44,230 nucleotides of DNA from a virus. The position numbers were made by a program, and so were the translations under genes. The stretch lies in IMG/VR virus record IMGVR_UViG_3300027967_000013, positions 1 through 44,230 of that record. One strand, written 5' to 3'. Each line of letters begins with the position of its first letter. The first letter of the stretch is position 1. The notes below the pieces were generated by a model. That model did not search any database. It was given only the letters and a program-made list of their open reading frames with translations, and had not been told where the DNA came from. Shown here piece by piece: positions 14,320 to 21,575 of the stretch.

Positions 14320-14664
14320 ATGTCACATGAGCCTATAATCGAAGCGCTGAAAGTGCGCCGAGAAATGGCCGGGTTATCGCAACAAGAGATCGCGGACCTG
14401 GCCGGAATGAGTAAACGAACGTACCAAAGAATCGAACAAGGCGATTCAGACATGAAGTTCAGCCAATATCGGTCAATTATTCGTGTTCTAAAAACAACCG
14501 ATCTTGATATTTCACTCGATATGCTTGGACTCGATACCATAACAAGCTGGGACGTCGCCACCGCGGCGAGGGTTTTATCCCCTATGTTACGACGACACTT
14601 TGTCACCTTACTGATCGAGTTGTATCGAGAATTCGAGGAACTGAAAGAGGGAAAGCCAAAATAG
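14320..14664 (+). CDS. XRE-family HTH regulator
   Basis: 114 aa. The N-terminal HTH is clear (RREMAGLSQQEIADLAGMSK, residues ~13-32, then RTYQRIEQGDSD). A helical C-terminal half (LSPMLRRHFVTLLIELYREF) probably mediates dimerisation. It is preceded by a palindromic operator, so it is probably self-regulated. It is transcribed opposite to its neighbours; targets outside its own promoter are unknown. Confidence 0.8.
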   Translation: MSHEPIIEALKVRREMAGLSQQEIADLAGMSKRTYQRIEQGDSDMKFSQYRSIIRVLKTTDLDISLDMLGLDTITSWDVATAARVLSPMLRRHFVTLLIELYREFEELKEGKPK

Positions 14665-14939
14665 AAAACTGAATCAATGAGCCCCAAAATTTGGTGCGTC
14701 ATATGGTCATTATGGTAAATAGCTAAGTTTGGCCACTTTTTTGACAACTTGAACACGAAAAACAGTACAAGCACGAAAAAGTTTAAGTTTTGTTTCTTTA
14801 ACCGGTGATTTTTACTGGTTGTAAATTTGTTACAAAAAGACGTGTTTTTAGACAGGAAAATAAGCGGGGGTATTTGGCGGCCGATTCACATCGAAACCGC
14901 CAAAAGATCAGGTTTTGCCAACAATAGAAATTTATCACC
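14665..14939. other. AT-rich non-coding stretch between convergent genes
   Basis: No gene seen. It has a weak hairpin AACCGGT/ACTGGTT near 14800 and a perfect 8-bp stem TTTGGCGG / CCGCCAAA at 14873-14904 with a 16-base loop. Either may help end the convergent transcripts. Confidence 0.45.
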
Positions 14940-15161
14940 TTATTTTTGGGCGTCATATGGCCGAAACCAATTTTCCCAGCCGATCCCCATTAGATGCCAA
15001 TAGTCATCTAAATGACCTTGTTCGCCAGCTTTCCAAAGTATAAATTCAACTCTACCGGTGTCTTTAACTAATCGAGCATGGTTCCTTGATGTACCATCGG
15101 GATGAACAATTTCCCCATACACATGCTTTTCTTTATGCTTCCTCGCTCGATACCAAGTCAT
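14940..15161 (-). CDS. Hypothetical small protein
   Basis: 73 aa from MTWYRARKHKEKH; a GTG at 15167 is an alternative. The body resembles a small beta-rich domain (YGEIVHPDGTSRNHARLVKD) with a Trp-rich end. It is the last gene of the DnaB operon. No family recognised. Confidence 0.6.
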   Translation of the reverse strand: MTWYRARKHKEKHVYGEIVHPDGTSRNHARLVKDTGRVEFILWKAGEQGHLDDYWHLMGIGWENWFRPYDAQK

Positions 15162-15167
15162 TATCAC

Positions 15168-15584
15168 TTACGAAGCGACTCCCATTTTATCTAAACAATA
15201 TTGTTCAAATTGATATAACGCCTCATCATCAAAACGCCCAGAATCGCGCAAGCTCATCATTTCCATAAACAGATGGCGGTTCTTAAGGTCCAGGTTAATG
15301 TAATCATGCAAGTGTGCTACGCGCGGCGTTTCAGTGCGTCGATACCAATTACTAAACGCTGCAGTGAAAAACATTTCGGCGCGGCCACCGTCTTCGATAG
15401 CCTCGCGAATATCCGCAAGCACATCTTCTAACGGGCGAGCTTTCGCGATCTTCTTCGGCTCAACAACAAGAGAACGCACAGACTCTAAAATCTTTTGTTG
15501 CTCAATCTTGCTGTATTGGGGAAATTGCGTCACTAACTGTTCGATGTATTCGTTTAACATAGATTGTTCAAATGTCATGCTCAT
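15168..15584 (-). CDS. Hypothetical helical protein downstream of dnaB
   Basis: 138 aa, mostly helical (MSMTFEQSMLNEYIEQLVTQ; RPLEDVLADIREAIEDGGRA). No family recognised. It follows the DnaB gene by 53 bp in the same direction, so a replication-accessory role is possible but unproven. Confidence 0.65.
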   Translation of the reverse strand: MSMTFEQSMLNEYIEQLVTQFPQYSKIEQQKILESVRSLVVEPKKIAKARPLEDVLADIREAIEDGGRAEMFFTAAFSNWYRRTETPRVAHLHDYINLDLKNRHLFMEMMSLRDSGRFDDEALYQFEQYCLDKMGVAS

Positions 15585-15637
15585 ATACTAGCCTTACTAT
15601 CTGTTGTTAATCGGCCTATGACGGCCGACAAGAGGAT

Positions 15638-17002
15638 TTAATATTCGTCGTATGACGGCCCGGCAAAGTTATCGAATCGGGAATACTGACCTTGGAATGT
15701 CAGCCTTACATTACCGATCGGACCATTCCTTTGCTTACCGATGATGATTTCAGCCGTTCCTTTATCTTTGCTATCTTCGTGATAAACCTCATCGCGGTAA
15801 ATAAACATAATAAGATCGGCATCTTGCTCAATCGATCCCGACTCTCTCAAGTCTGAATTGATAGGACGCTTATCGGGGCGGTTCTCCAACGTTCGATTTA
15901 ACTGGGATAACGCCACAACGGGCACATTAAGTTCTTTTGCCAAAGCTTTTAATGAACGGCTTATCTCGGCAATCTCTAACGTTCTGTTACCCTGCAAGCC
16001 TGGTACTTGCATCAATTGAAGGTAATCAACCATTATCATCGATAGACCGCCATGTTCGCGGGCCATGCGGCGCGCTTTAACTCTTAGTTCTGTTGGGGTA
16101 ATCCCTGATCTATCGTCAATGAAAATATTATCTCGCTCCATTAACATGCCAGTCGCGCCCGATATTTTCGCCCAATCTTCATCATCAAGCTGGCTCGTTC
16201 TAATTTTGGTCAAATCAACACGAGACAAAGAAGAAAGCATTCTCATCATTAACTGTTCAGACGGCATTTCAAGAGAAAAAATCAATACAGGCTTATCGTT
16301 CTCCATTGCCGCGTTTTCACACAAGTTCATTGCAAAGGTTGTTTTTCCCATCGATGGACGGGCGGCGACGATAATCAGATCAGAATTTTGTAGCCCTGCC
16401 GTTTTCTTGTTTAGATCAGTGAAGCCCGTTGATAAGCCGGTTACACCATCCTGGGCCGTGTGAAGTAATTCTTCCATTCGCCCTAACGTCTTTTCGAGCA
16501 CATTGCCTAAGCTCTGCATACTATCGACGCTAACAGAATGTTGGTTCGAAATTGCCAACACCTTGCTTTCAATTGAATCGATCAACTCAGTTGATGAAAC
16601 CTCTTTCGAGTCATAAGCAGAAGAAACGATTTCATTACCGACGGATATAACGTTTCTTAATACGGCTTTCTCTCTCACGATTTCAGAATAAGCGGTAATA
16701 TTCGCGGCGCTTGGTGTGTTCTTGGCTAAATCTGCCAAGTAAGCAAAGCCGCCGACGTCTTCTAGCTTTTCCTGCTTTTCTAGCAACTCAGAAAGTGTGA
16801 TAAGGTCCAAAGGTTGACCCGCTTCTAATAACTTCCTAGACGCATCAAAAATCACGCGGTGGTAACGTAAATAGAAATCAGATCCCGACACTTTGTCGGA
16901 CACGTCATCCCACCTACTATTATCCAGCAACAAACCACCCAAGACAGATTGTTCGGCTTCTTGTGAATAAGGAACTTTTTTCAATAATTCTTCGTTTTGC
17001 AT
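15638..17002 (-). CDS. dnaB: Replicative DNA helicase, DnaB family
   Basis: 454 aa, the usual DnaB length. The N-terminal domain begins YSQEAEQSVLGGLLLDN. The RecA-like domain has Walker A ARPSMGKTT (about residue 215), Walker B SMIMVDYLQLM and SQLNRTLENR/DLRESGSIEQDADL motifs, ending GKQRNGPIGNVRLTF. The ATG at 17002 is preferred over a TTG at 17026. It unwinds the fork during element replication. No DnaC-like loader is evident; the wHTH gene upstream may take part. Confidence 0.95.
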   Translation of the reverse strand: MQNEELLKKVPYSQEAEQSVLGGLLLDNSRWDDVSDKVSGSDFYLRYHRVIFDASRKLLEAGQPLDLITLSELLEKQEKLEDVGGFAYLADLAKNTPSAANITAYSEIVREKAVLRNVISVGNEIVSSAYDSKEVSSTELIDSIESKVLAISNQHSVSVDSMQSLGNVLEKTLGRMEELLHTAQDGVTGLSTGFTDLNKKTAGLQNSDLIIVAARPSMGKTTFAMNLCENAAMENDKPVLIFSLEMPSEQLMMRMLSSLSRVDLTKIRTSQLDDEDWAKISGATGMLMERDNIFIDDRSGITPTELRVKARRMAREHGGLSMIMVDYLQLMQVPGLQGNRTLEIAEISRSLKALAKELNVPVVALSQLNRTLENRPDKRPINSDLRESGSIEQDADLIMFIYRDEVYHEDSKDKGTAEIIIGKQRNGPIGNVRLTFQGQYSRFDNFAGPSYDEY

Positions 17003-17018
17003 CTCTAATTCACAGCCT

Positions 17019-17357
17019 CTAATCAAAAATTGTTATTTGTTCATCGTCTTCGGTTTGAATGTCGAGCTCCGCGCCGGTGCGTTCTCGATAAATCTTTGCA
17101 GCATCGTGACGGCCTAGCCTGGTTAATTGCATTGCTAAACTTAAATTTCGATAGCGACCCATTTCAATCAATCCACGACTTGCCAGAACATGAAGCCCTT
17201 TTCGAAAATTCGACGGGTCCAAAATGCCATCACGCGAACTTTCCACCATAGCCCGAACCTTTGACACACCAATCGGACCCACTTTGTTTTTGCTTTCCAG
17301 AATAGCTAACACAAATAACGCATCTTTCTGGTTTTTAGATAATCGGTTTTTCTTCAT
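17019..17357 (-). CDS. Winged-HTH protein upstream of dnaB
   Basis: 112 aa. LSKNQKDALFVLAILESKNK and the following GPIGVSKVRAMVESSRDG, FRKGLHVLASRGLIEMGRYR fit a winged helix-turn-helix. It ends 16 bp before dnaB. It may be a replication-initiation or helicase-loading accessory, or a regulator; no specific family recognised. Confidence 0.6.
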   Translation of the reverse strand: MKKNRLSKNQKDALFVLAILESKNKVGPIGVSKVRAMVESSRDGILDPSNFRKGLHVLASRGLIEMGRYRNLSLAMQLTRLGRHDAAKIYRERTGAELDIQTEDDEQITIFD

Positions 17358-17394
17358 TTCTTAATCACCTTTCGAGTGAATAACAAAATAACAC

Positions 17395-17550
17395 TTAATC
17401 TATCGATCGCGTATCACTCAATTCTAAATCTGGGCACTTATCCACCATTTCGGTGGATGGATTGGGGGTAACTTCCGCGGCGCAATCACATAAATAATTA
17501 AACTCAGCCAGGGAAACAGGGGCGCCCAATACATTCGAGTTATCATCCAT
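17395..17550 (-). CDS. Small acidic hypothetical protein
   Basis: 51 aa from MDDNSNVLGAPVS, chosen because ACGGAGGG lies seven bases upstream. The sequence has two Cys in YLCDCAAE and an acidic tail. A short GCCC-GAGA-GGGC hairpin lies in the 47-bp gap to the upstream gene. Function unknown. Confidence 0.55.
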   Translation of the reverse strand: MDDNSNVLGAPVSLAEFNYLCDCAAEVTPNPSTEMVDKCPDLELSDTRSID

Positions 17551-17597
17551 TTTCAACCCTCCGTAAATAGCCGCCCTCTCGGGCGACTTATTCAGCA

Positions 17598-17921
17598 TTA
17601 AAATAAACGAGTATTTAAGCCGGTCATTTCGGTAAAGGTGCGCTGCAGCATATCGGCATAGATGCCCTGTTCGTTGGCCAGTTCGTTACATTCAAACTTA
17701 CGAGGCATATATTTAAGGCCGCGGACCGTGTAAGTGTCAGATGGGTTCAAGATGATTTGAATTTTATTGATGCCATCTTTTACATAGTGACGAGTGCGAG
17801 GAAGGTCAAACTGTAGGCCGCTTTCAATAGCAACCATGTTTTTCGCGCCGGTCATAGCCACAAAGCGACCGCCGCCAAGCTGTTCAAGAATGGTTTTTGC
17901 AATGATTTGATTGTTAGTCAT
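17598..17921 (-). CDS. Conserved mobile-element protein (unknown function)
   Basis: 107 aa. ILEQLGGGRFVAMTGAKNMV and LNPSDTYTVRGLKY match a pattern I know from many uncharacterised plasmid and phage proteins. The start is at MTNNQ; the frame runs further upstream only because the conserved leader is open. It is expressed from promoter/leader cassette A. Confidence 0.7.
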   Translation of the reverse strand: MTNNQIIAKTILEQLGGGRFVAMTGAKNMVAIESGLQFDLPRTRHYVKDGINKIQIILNPSDTYTVRGLKYMPRKFECNELANEQGIYADMLQRTFTEMTGLNTRLF

Positions 17922-17999
17922 CGTGTTATCTCGGTTTTGGCCTTGGCACCTTGCCCGGCCTTCGAGATAAATAATAGGACTTTTCGTCCTATCTTGCAA
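17922..17999 (-). promoter_or_regulatory. Promoter/operator/leader cassette A
   Basis: On the minus strand TTGCAA, a 17-bp spacer and TATTAT form a strong sigma-70 promoter. The spacer carries the operator AGGACGAAAAGTCCT. The transcript should begin at or near a hairpin with arms TTATCTCG / CGAGATAA (17926-17970) enclosing GGCC...GGCC. GAGA in the 3' arm, eight bases before the ATG, is the only Shine-Dalgarno candidate and would be paired. Confidence 0.75.
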
Positions 18000-18012
18000 G
18001 TATTTTCTTTCT

Positions 18013-18321
18013 TTAATTCTTTATTTCTTTATCCCAAATAAGCCCAAATCCGGCACGCTCTGCCAGAATAGCCCACGCCGCGAAAGGGATTCGCTGCATG
18101 TTCGTTTTACGCCCTTCGGCTTTTGCTTTCTCAACCTCTACAGGATCAAAAGCGCACCATTTACGAACGCTTCTACCATCTGAAACCCCAACCAATGCCG
18201 CGGCCTGACTTCCCGTTAAACCGCAAAGCCTTAAGATTTCGCGAACTTCTTCGCCTGTCGGTTGCGCCCAATCTAAACCAAAAGGGGTTAGTGTTTCTGG
18301 GCGAATAATAGCATTTTTCAT
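18013..18321 (-). CDS. XRE-like HTH protein of plasmid type
   Basis: 102 aa. EVREILRLCGLTGSQAAALV and GVSDGRSVRKW form an HTH-like core, and PFAAWAILAERAGFGLIW is a conserved C-terminal signature in related plasmid proteins I recognise. It is probably a small DNA-binding regulator. It lies between two promoter/leader cassettes and is read from cassette B. Confidence 0.65.
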   Translation of the reverse strand: MKNAIIRPETLTPFGLDWAQPTGEEVREILRLCGLTGSQAAALVGVSDGRSVRKWCAFDPVEVEKAKAEGRKTNMQRIPFAAWAILAERAGFGLIWDKEIKN

Positions 18322-18361
18322 AATGGCACCATTTGGGGCGGCACTGCCGCCCTCTTTATCG

Positions 18362-18592
18362 TTAGTTGGCCAACAAGGTGCTTACGCCTCGCCAGCTTTT
18401 ATATTGTTTTTCGACGGCTTCAAGGCTGGCGAACTGTTTAATCCCCAGGCCACGATAAGCGCGACGACTGGCATTATCAGTAAACATTTCCCAATATTCA
18501 CCCAAAGCATCCTCTTTGTGGCTAAGAGTCATCTTATTACCACGCGTTTCTAAATAGAATGTTTTGCTGTCTAACTGAATGATTGCTTTCAT
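18362..18592 (-). CDS. Small conserved plasmid-type protein
   Basis: 76 aa, with LETRGNKMTLSHKEDALGEY and a conserved-looking RRAYRGLGIKQFASLEAVEK. Function unknown. Its ATG follows cassette B directly. Related small proteins occur on many proteobacterial plasmids as far as I recall. Confidence 0.65.
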   Translation of the reverse strand: MKAIIQLDSKTFYLETRGNKMTLSHKEDALGEYWEMFTDNASRRAYRGLGIKQFASLEAVEKQYKSWRGVSTLLAN

Positions 18593-18670
18593 CGATTTAT
18601 CTCGGTTTTGGCCTTGGCACCCTGCCCGGCCTTCGAGATAAATAATAGGACTTTTCGTCCTAAATTACAA
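18593..18670 (-). promoter_or_regulatory. Promoter/operator/leader cassette B
   Basis: TTGTAA, 17 bp, TATTAT, with the same AGGACGAAAAGTCCT operator in the spacer. The leader (18597-18641) has arms TTATCTCG / CGAGATAA and is nearly identical to cassette A. Spacing from leader to ATG is preserved. Confidence 0.75.
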
Positions 18671-18731
18671 GCAATTACTTTCTTTAATTCTTTATTTCGT
18701 TAATTAAAGCCGAACAAGTCGGCTTTTTAAC

Positions 18732-19139
18732 TTATGCAGATAAGCGAACACGGCGCGTAAAATCCACCGCAATCACATTAGATTCCGCCCTGACCACCTC
18801 TAATGGCTCTTGAGGCGCATTAATGGACTCAGCCAAGCCGTAACACTCTAAAGCCTCGTTAAGCGCTTCCTGATTGAAATAAGCCGTAAAATGGTCGCAA
18901 AAATGATAAGGGCCACTAACGTTAAACTCATCATCACGATAAAAGCACGTAGCATCGTGATAATTGTTTTCATCTTTAAGCCATGCGATCACTTCTTCTG
19001 CAGTGGCCAGGTGATAGTCGTTCTCGTAGCTATCATCAATTTGCATTGATGATACGCGGCCAATAATGCCAACGGCACTATTTAAAATAGATTGGATCTT
19101 CTTGGTAGCATTTTTACGAATCGTTTTGTAAGCAGTCAT
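18732..19139 (-). CDS. Hypothetical plasmid-type protein
   Basis: 135 aa from MTAYKTIRKNATKK. The middle (ATAEEVIAWLKDENNYHDAT, then FYRDDEFNVSGPYHF) suggests a small globular domain, and the C-terminus has a basic tail. No family recognised. It is transcribed from cassette C and is the first gene of the leftward replication/accessory operon. Confidence 0.65.
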   Translation of the reverse strand: MTAYKTIRKNATKKIQSILNSAVGIIGRVSSMQIDDSYENDYHLATAEEVIAWLKDENNYHDATCFYRDDEFNVSGPYHFCDHFTAYFNQEALNEALECYGLAESINAPQEPLEVVRAESNVIAVDFTRRVRLSA

Positions 19140-19217
19140 CGAATTATCTCGGTTTTGGCCTTGGCACCTTGCCCGGCCTTTGAGATAAATAATAGGACTT
19201 TTCGTCCTAACTTGCAA
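19140..19217 (-). promoter_or_regulatory. Promoter/operator/leader cassette C
   Basis: TTGCAA (19212-19217), 17 bp, TATTAT (19189-19194), with the AGGACGAAAAGTCCT operator in the spacer. Leader 19144-19188 matches cassettes A and B except that one base of the outer stem differs. Confidence 0.75.
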
Positions 19218-19667
19218 CTATTCTTTTTTGCGCCCAGAAGCGCACCCACAGAACTTACGTTCAAATGCGGACTAGCCCCGCAGGGATAAGCAAAGCACGA
19301 AGTGCAAGCGAAGCACCAAGCCGCTCGATGCGGTTCGATAGACCACGATACTTAATCGGCGCGGTTAGTTACACAGGACGCCGTTAAATCTCGCCTTACC
19401 CTTCTGCTAGACCTCGCGAAGCGAAAGAAGGCTAGGTGATAGGTTTAAATTAAATACGAAAGGTTAAGGATTGGTTCCACTAGATAATCGTAATACTCGA
19501 AAGGATGACGGTCGGATGACAAAAGGAATGTTCAGCGCAGCCAGCTATTGCGATAAGTTGAATTGAGAGTGATTGATTAAAGCTGGCTGTTGGGGCCCGT
19601 TAAATTGTGCCCACAATGGCTTAAGTGATCGTTGTAGCTTAATCACAATTTAATGGGAGGTATTTTT

Positions 19668-19688
19668 ATGAGCGAAGCGAAAGACTAA
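19668..19688 (+). CDS. Possible 6-aa leader peptide MSEAKD
   Basis: ATG seven bases after a strong GGGAGG, just beyond the TTAAATTGTG/CACAATTTAA dyad, and stopped at the foot of a terminator-like hairpin. The arrangement resembles an attenuator or a regulated small RNA, but no downstream plus-strand gene is present. Confidence 0.3.
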   Translation: MSEAKD

Positions 19689-19727
19689 AACCCGTCGCCT
19701 TTATGGCGTGGGTTTATCCTTCTTTTT
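19688..19727 (+). terminator. Terminator-like hairpin
   Basis: AAACCC..CGCC-TTTAT-GGCG..GGGTTT forms a bulged stem at 19688-19715, followed by ATCCTTCTTTTT. It would end a plus-strand transcript covering the structured region. Confidence 0.5.
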
Positions 19728-19927
19728 AAAGAAGCGGTATGTTCATGGGTAACTTTCGAGGTTATTTCTTATTCCCAGGATGAAAGTTAACTCTAACGTC
19801 GGTGATCGAGGGCGTGATGGGGTAGAAAAGGGATCGAGAGAAACAAAGTTGCTGTCTTTTTATACAGTCTTTTTGTCTGGATGTGCGAAAGCCTCCGCAG
19901 TTAAGCAGATGACAGAAAGTGACAGGG

Positions 19928-20971
19928 TTACGTGTAGGTTTCGAGCATGGCCAAAAGCAACTCATCAAACTGTTTGTTAGTGCCCAGATCTGGAACACTA
20001 GCAAGGTTTAATTCATCTTTAACTTTCATCTTGGCCGCACGGATTTGATAAGGCGGTAATTGTGAAATTGCGATTTGACGAAGCTTTATCTCCGTCGGTG
20101 AGCGGTCATCCTTTGGCTTGCTGGCTTTCTCTACCGCTTCCTTTAAGCGATGTTCCGCATCCATCACTTGCTTAGTCTGTTTATTGGCGCCTGTAAACTC
20201 ACGCTTAAGGCGGCCTAATAAGTTGCGTAACGATGGGCGGTCCAACGAAGCAATACGATCAGACTCGGATTGGCGAAGCACTTCCGCTTGGCGTTTTTGC
20301 TTCGCGGACTTGATTAACCCTTCTTTCTCTTGCCATTTTCTCGCAGAATTCAGCATTTTGCGCGTATCTTCCATCGTTAAACCAAACCCTTTAAATAGAT
20401 TCGGTTTAAAAAATATACGCTTGGCCTTGTTCGTTTTGCTTTCCTTGTCAAATTCACGCACAACCACAACCAGATCGGCGGCTTCCATATCTTCAAGGGC
20501 ACCATGTACCGGATCACAAGCCAAACGACCATGACGATACTTACCATTTTCGCCATCATAACCAGGTTCGTATTCGTGAAGCTGGCCAATCATGCGCGCC
20601 AGTTCTTCGACGCTGGCTTTCACTTCAAACAAAAACGGCGCTTCGGGATCGTAATCAGCACGGTAAATCATTGCACGGGTAAGGGCATCGAGCGTTTGCT
20701 CTCGCTCTAAGCGGATCGAAGCTCTACGAGGGGGAAGGGTTTTCGTTTTCCAAGTGCCATCTTTTAGCTTTTGACGGTTAATCACTTTGCCTTCTACGCG
20801 CATTTTGCGCATAAAGCTGTTTTTGTTCCAGTTGTGAGCTGAAAGGATCGCATCTAAACGGCGAGCAATTGCGTGCTCAACCATAGGAAGATCGAATTTT
20901 GGAATGTATCTTCGCGCACCGGATTGGTTCTCGGATGGTGCCAAAGGTGCAATTGCGCCTACTATACTCAT
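19928..20971 (-). CDS. repA: Plasmid replication initiator, IncFII RepA-like
   Basis: 347 aa. The middle segment with DALTRAMIYRADYDPEAPFL, HGALEDMEAADLVVVVREFD and FKGFGLTMEDTRKMLNSARK follows the order of winged-helix motifs in IncFII-type RepA, and a basic helical C-terminus follows. It should bind the origin and start replication of the plasmid prophage. The start ATG overlaps the stop of a 15-aa leader ORF (ATGA), as in tap-repA coupling. The structured region downstream may hold the origin. Family assignment is by pattern. Confidence 0.75.
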   Translation of the reverse strand: MSIVGAIAPLAPSENQSGARRYIPKFDLPMVEHAIARRLDAILSAHNWNKNSFMRKMRVEGKVINRQKLKDGTWKTKTLPPRRASIRLEREQTLDALTRAMIYRADYDPEAPFLFEVKASVEELARMIGQLHEYEPGYDGENGKYRHGRLACDPVHGALEDMEAADLVVVVREFDKESKTNKAKRIFFKPNLFKGFGLTMEDTRKMLNSARKWQEKEGLIKSAKQKRQAEVLRQSESDRIASLDRPSLRNLLGRLKREFTGANKQTKQVMDAEHRLKEAVEKASKPKDDRSPTEIKLRQIAISQLPPYQIRAAKMKVKDELNLASVPDLGTNKQFDELLLAMLETYT

Positions 20972-21015
20972 TTTTGTCTAATAACTGTCCGTATAGGCTT
21001 GCAGTCATCAGTCAT
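20968..21015 (-). CDS. RepA leader peptide (15 aa)
   Basis: MTDDCKPIRTVIRQK, with TGA overlapping the repA ATG. A 19-aa ORF upstream (21008-21067, MFGGINTNPKCKLEFTCND) overlaps its start. Such a chain would couple repA translation to leader translation, as known for IncFII replicons. No strong ribosome-binding site is seen, so translation is unproven. Confidence 0.45.
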   Translation of the reverse strand: MTDDCKPIRTVIRQK

Positions 21016-21097
21016 TACAAGTAAACTCTAATTTGCACTTAGGGTTTGTGTTTATGCCGCCAAACATTACACACTTGTTATTTCTAATAACTGCCCG
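20977..21097. repeat. Two TCTAATAACTGYCCG repeats upstream of repA
   Basis: 15-bp direct repeats at 20977-20991 (T at the variable base) and 21083-21097 (C), 106 bp apart, flanking the RepA leader. They could be RepA or copy-control binding sites. Confidence 0.55.
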
Positions 21098-21104
21098 ATT
21101 TAAG

Positions 21105-21129
21105 AACCCCGCTTTTTAGCGGGGTTTTG
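21105..21129. terminator. Terminator between the SOS gene and repA
   Basis: AACCCCGC-TTTTTA-GCGGGGTT, an 8-bp perfect stem followed by TTG on the plus side. The T-run is short in both directions. It insulates the repA leader from upstream leftward transcription. Confidence 0.7.
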
Positions 21130-21264
21130 TCTATCTAAGCCTTTGTAAATCTTCATCTTGCCCGCCTAAGTCGCCAAACCATAAGCCAACAAGCACTAAA
21201 ACAACATTTCGCAATAAGCCTACCACACGATGCGGAAAGGATCACGCAGAAATGATCTGATTTT

Positions 21265-21468
21265 TTAACCGGCTTGCTCTGGACCTTCCGTTTTCTTGTC
21301 AAAGTCCTGCAATTCGCGCGCGGTCGCACTCGCCATTTTTATTACTAGATGCAATCCAGGATCGCAAACTTCACTATCATCGCTAACTGACTCGATATGA
21401 CGTAACAATGACGCCAAATTATCAAATGTACCGCTTTTAGTTCCGTCGTTTAAAGGATTCAAGCTCAA
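21265..21468 (-). CDS. Small SOS-controlled protein, candidate antirepressor
   Basis: 67 aa, acidic, with TTG start and GGAG eight bases upstream. Sequence includes NLASLLRHIESVSDDSEVCD and VIKMASATARELQDFDKK. No family recognised. A near-consensus LexA box lies 28 bp before the start. In 186 and related phages a small LexA-controlled protein inactivates a non-cleavable repressor; the repressor here lacks its cleavage residues. The antirepressor role is an inference from that context. Other SOS functions such as cell-division inhibition are possible. Confidence 0.6.
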   Translation of the reverse strand: MSLNPLNDGTKSGTFDNLASLLRHIESVSDDSEVCDPGLHLVIKMASATARELQDFDKKTEGPEQAG

Positions 21469-21495
21469 AATCTGTACTCCGATCGACTTTTATAA

Positions 21496-21515
21496 TACTG
21501 TGTATTTATACAGGT
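21496..21515 (-). promoter_or_regulatory. LexA box
   Basis: TACTGTGTATTTATACAGGT. The core CTGT-N8-ACAG matches the E. coli SOS box, with the inner eight bases differing from TA alternation at only two positions. TATTAT and TATAAA on the minus strand overlap and follow it. It should control the gene at 21265-21468. Confidence 0.85.
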
Positions 21516-21575
21516 GATTATGCACGTAAACCCTAAACCCATCAATACTATAATGTTTTGTGTTGATAGCCCGCG

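Larger units (their letters stand above)
19218..19927. other. 710-bp structured non-coding region, candidate origin or ncRNA
   Basis: No convincing gene. It has many short hairpins, among them GCAC-GAA-GTGC near 19300, CCGC-TCGAT-GCGG near 19321, and three copies of GCGAAGC. Two larger dyads are CAGCCAGCT/AGCTGGCTG (19538-19589) and TTAAATTGTG/CACAATTTAA (19600-19653). The second is followed by GGGAGG and a 6-aa ORF (ATG at 19668, MSEAKD) and then a terminator-like stem. It lies directly downstream of repA, where IncFII-type plasmids carry their origin. A plus-strand structured RNA is an alternative. Confidence 0.5.

Noticed and set aside
17430-17450. DnaA box (TTATCCACC)
   Set aside because: Single near-match inside a coding sequence, without companions or an AT-rich region.
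17922-17999. N-terminal extension of the gene at 17598 through the leader
   Set aside because: The extension reads through a promoter and hairpin; the same extension appears before the 18732 gene because the leader is copied, not because it is coding.
19218-19460. tRNA gene or tRNA-like element
   Set aside because: GTTCAAATG and GGTTCGATAGACC recall T-arms, but no complementary stem or cloverleaf could be drawn.
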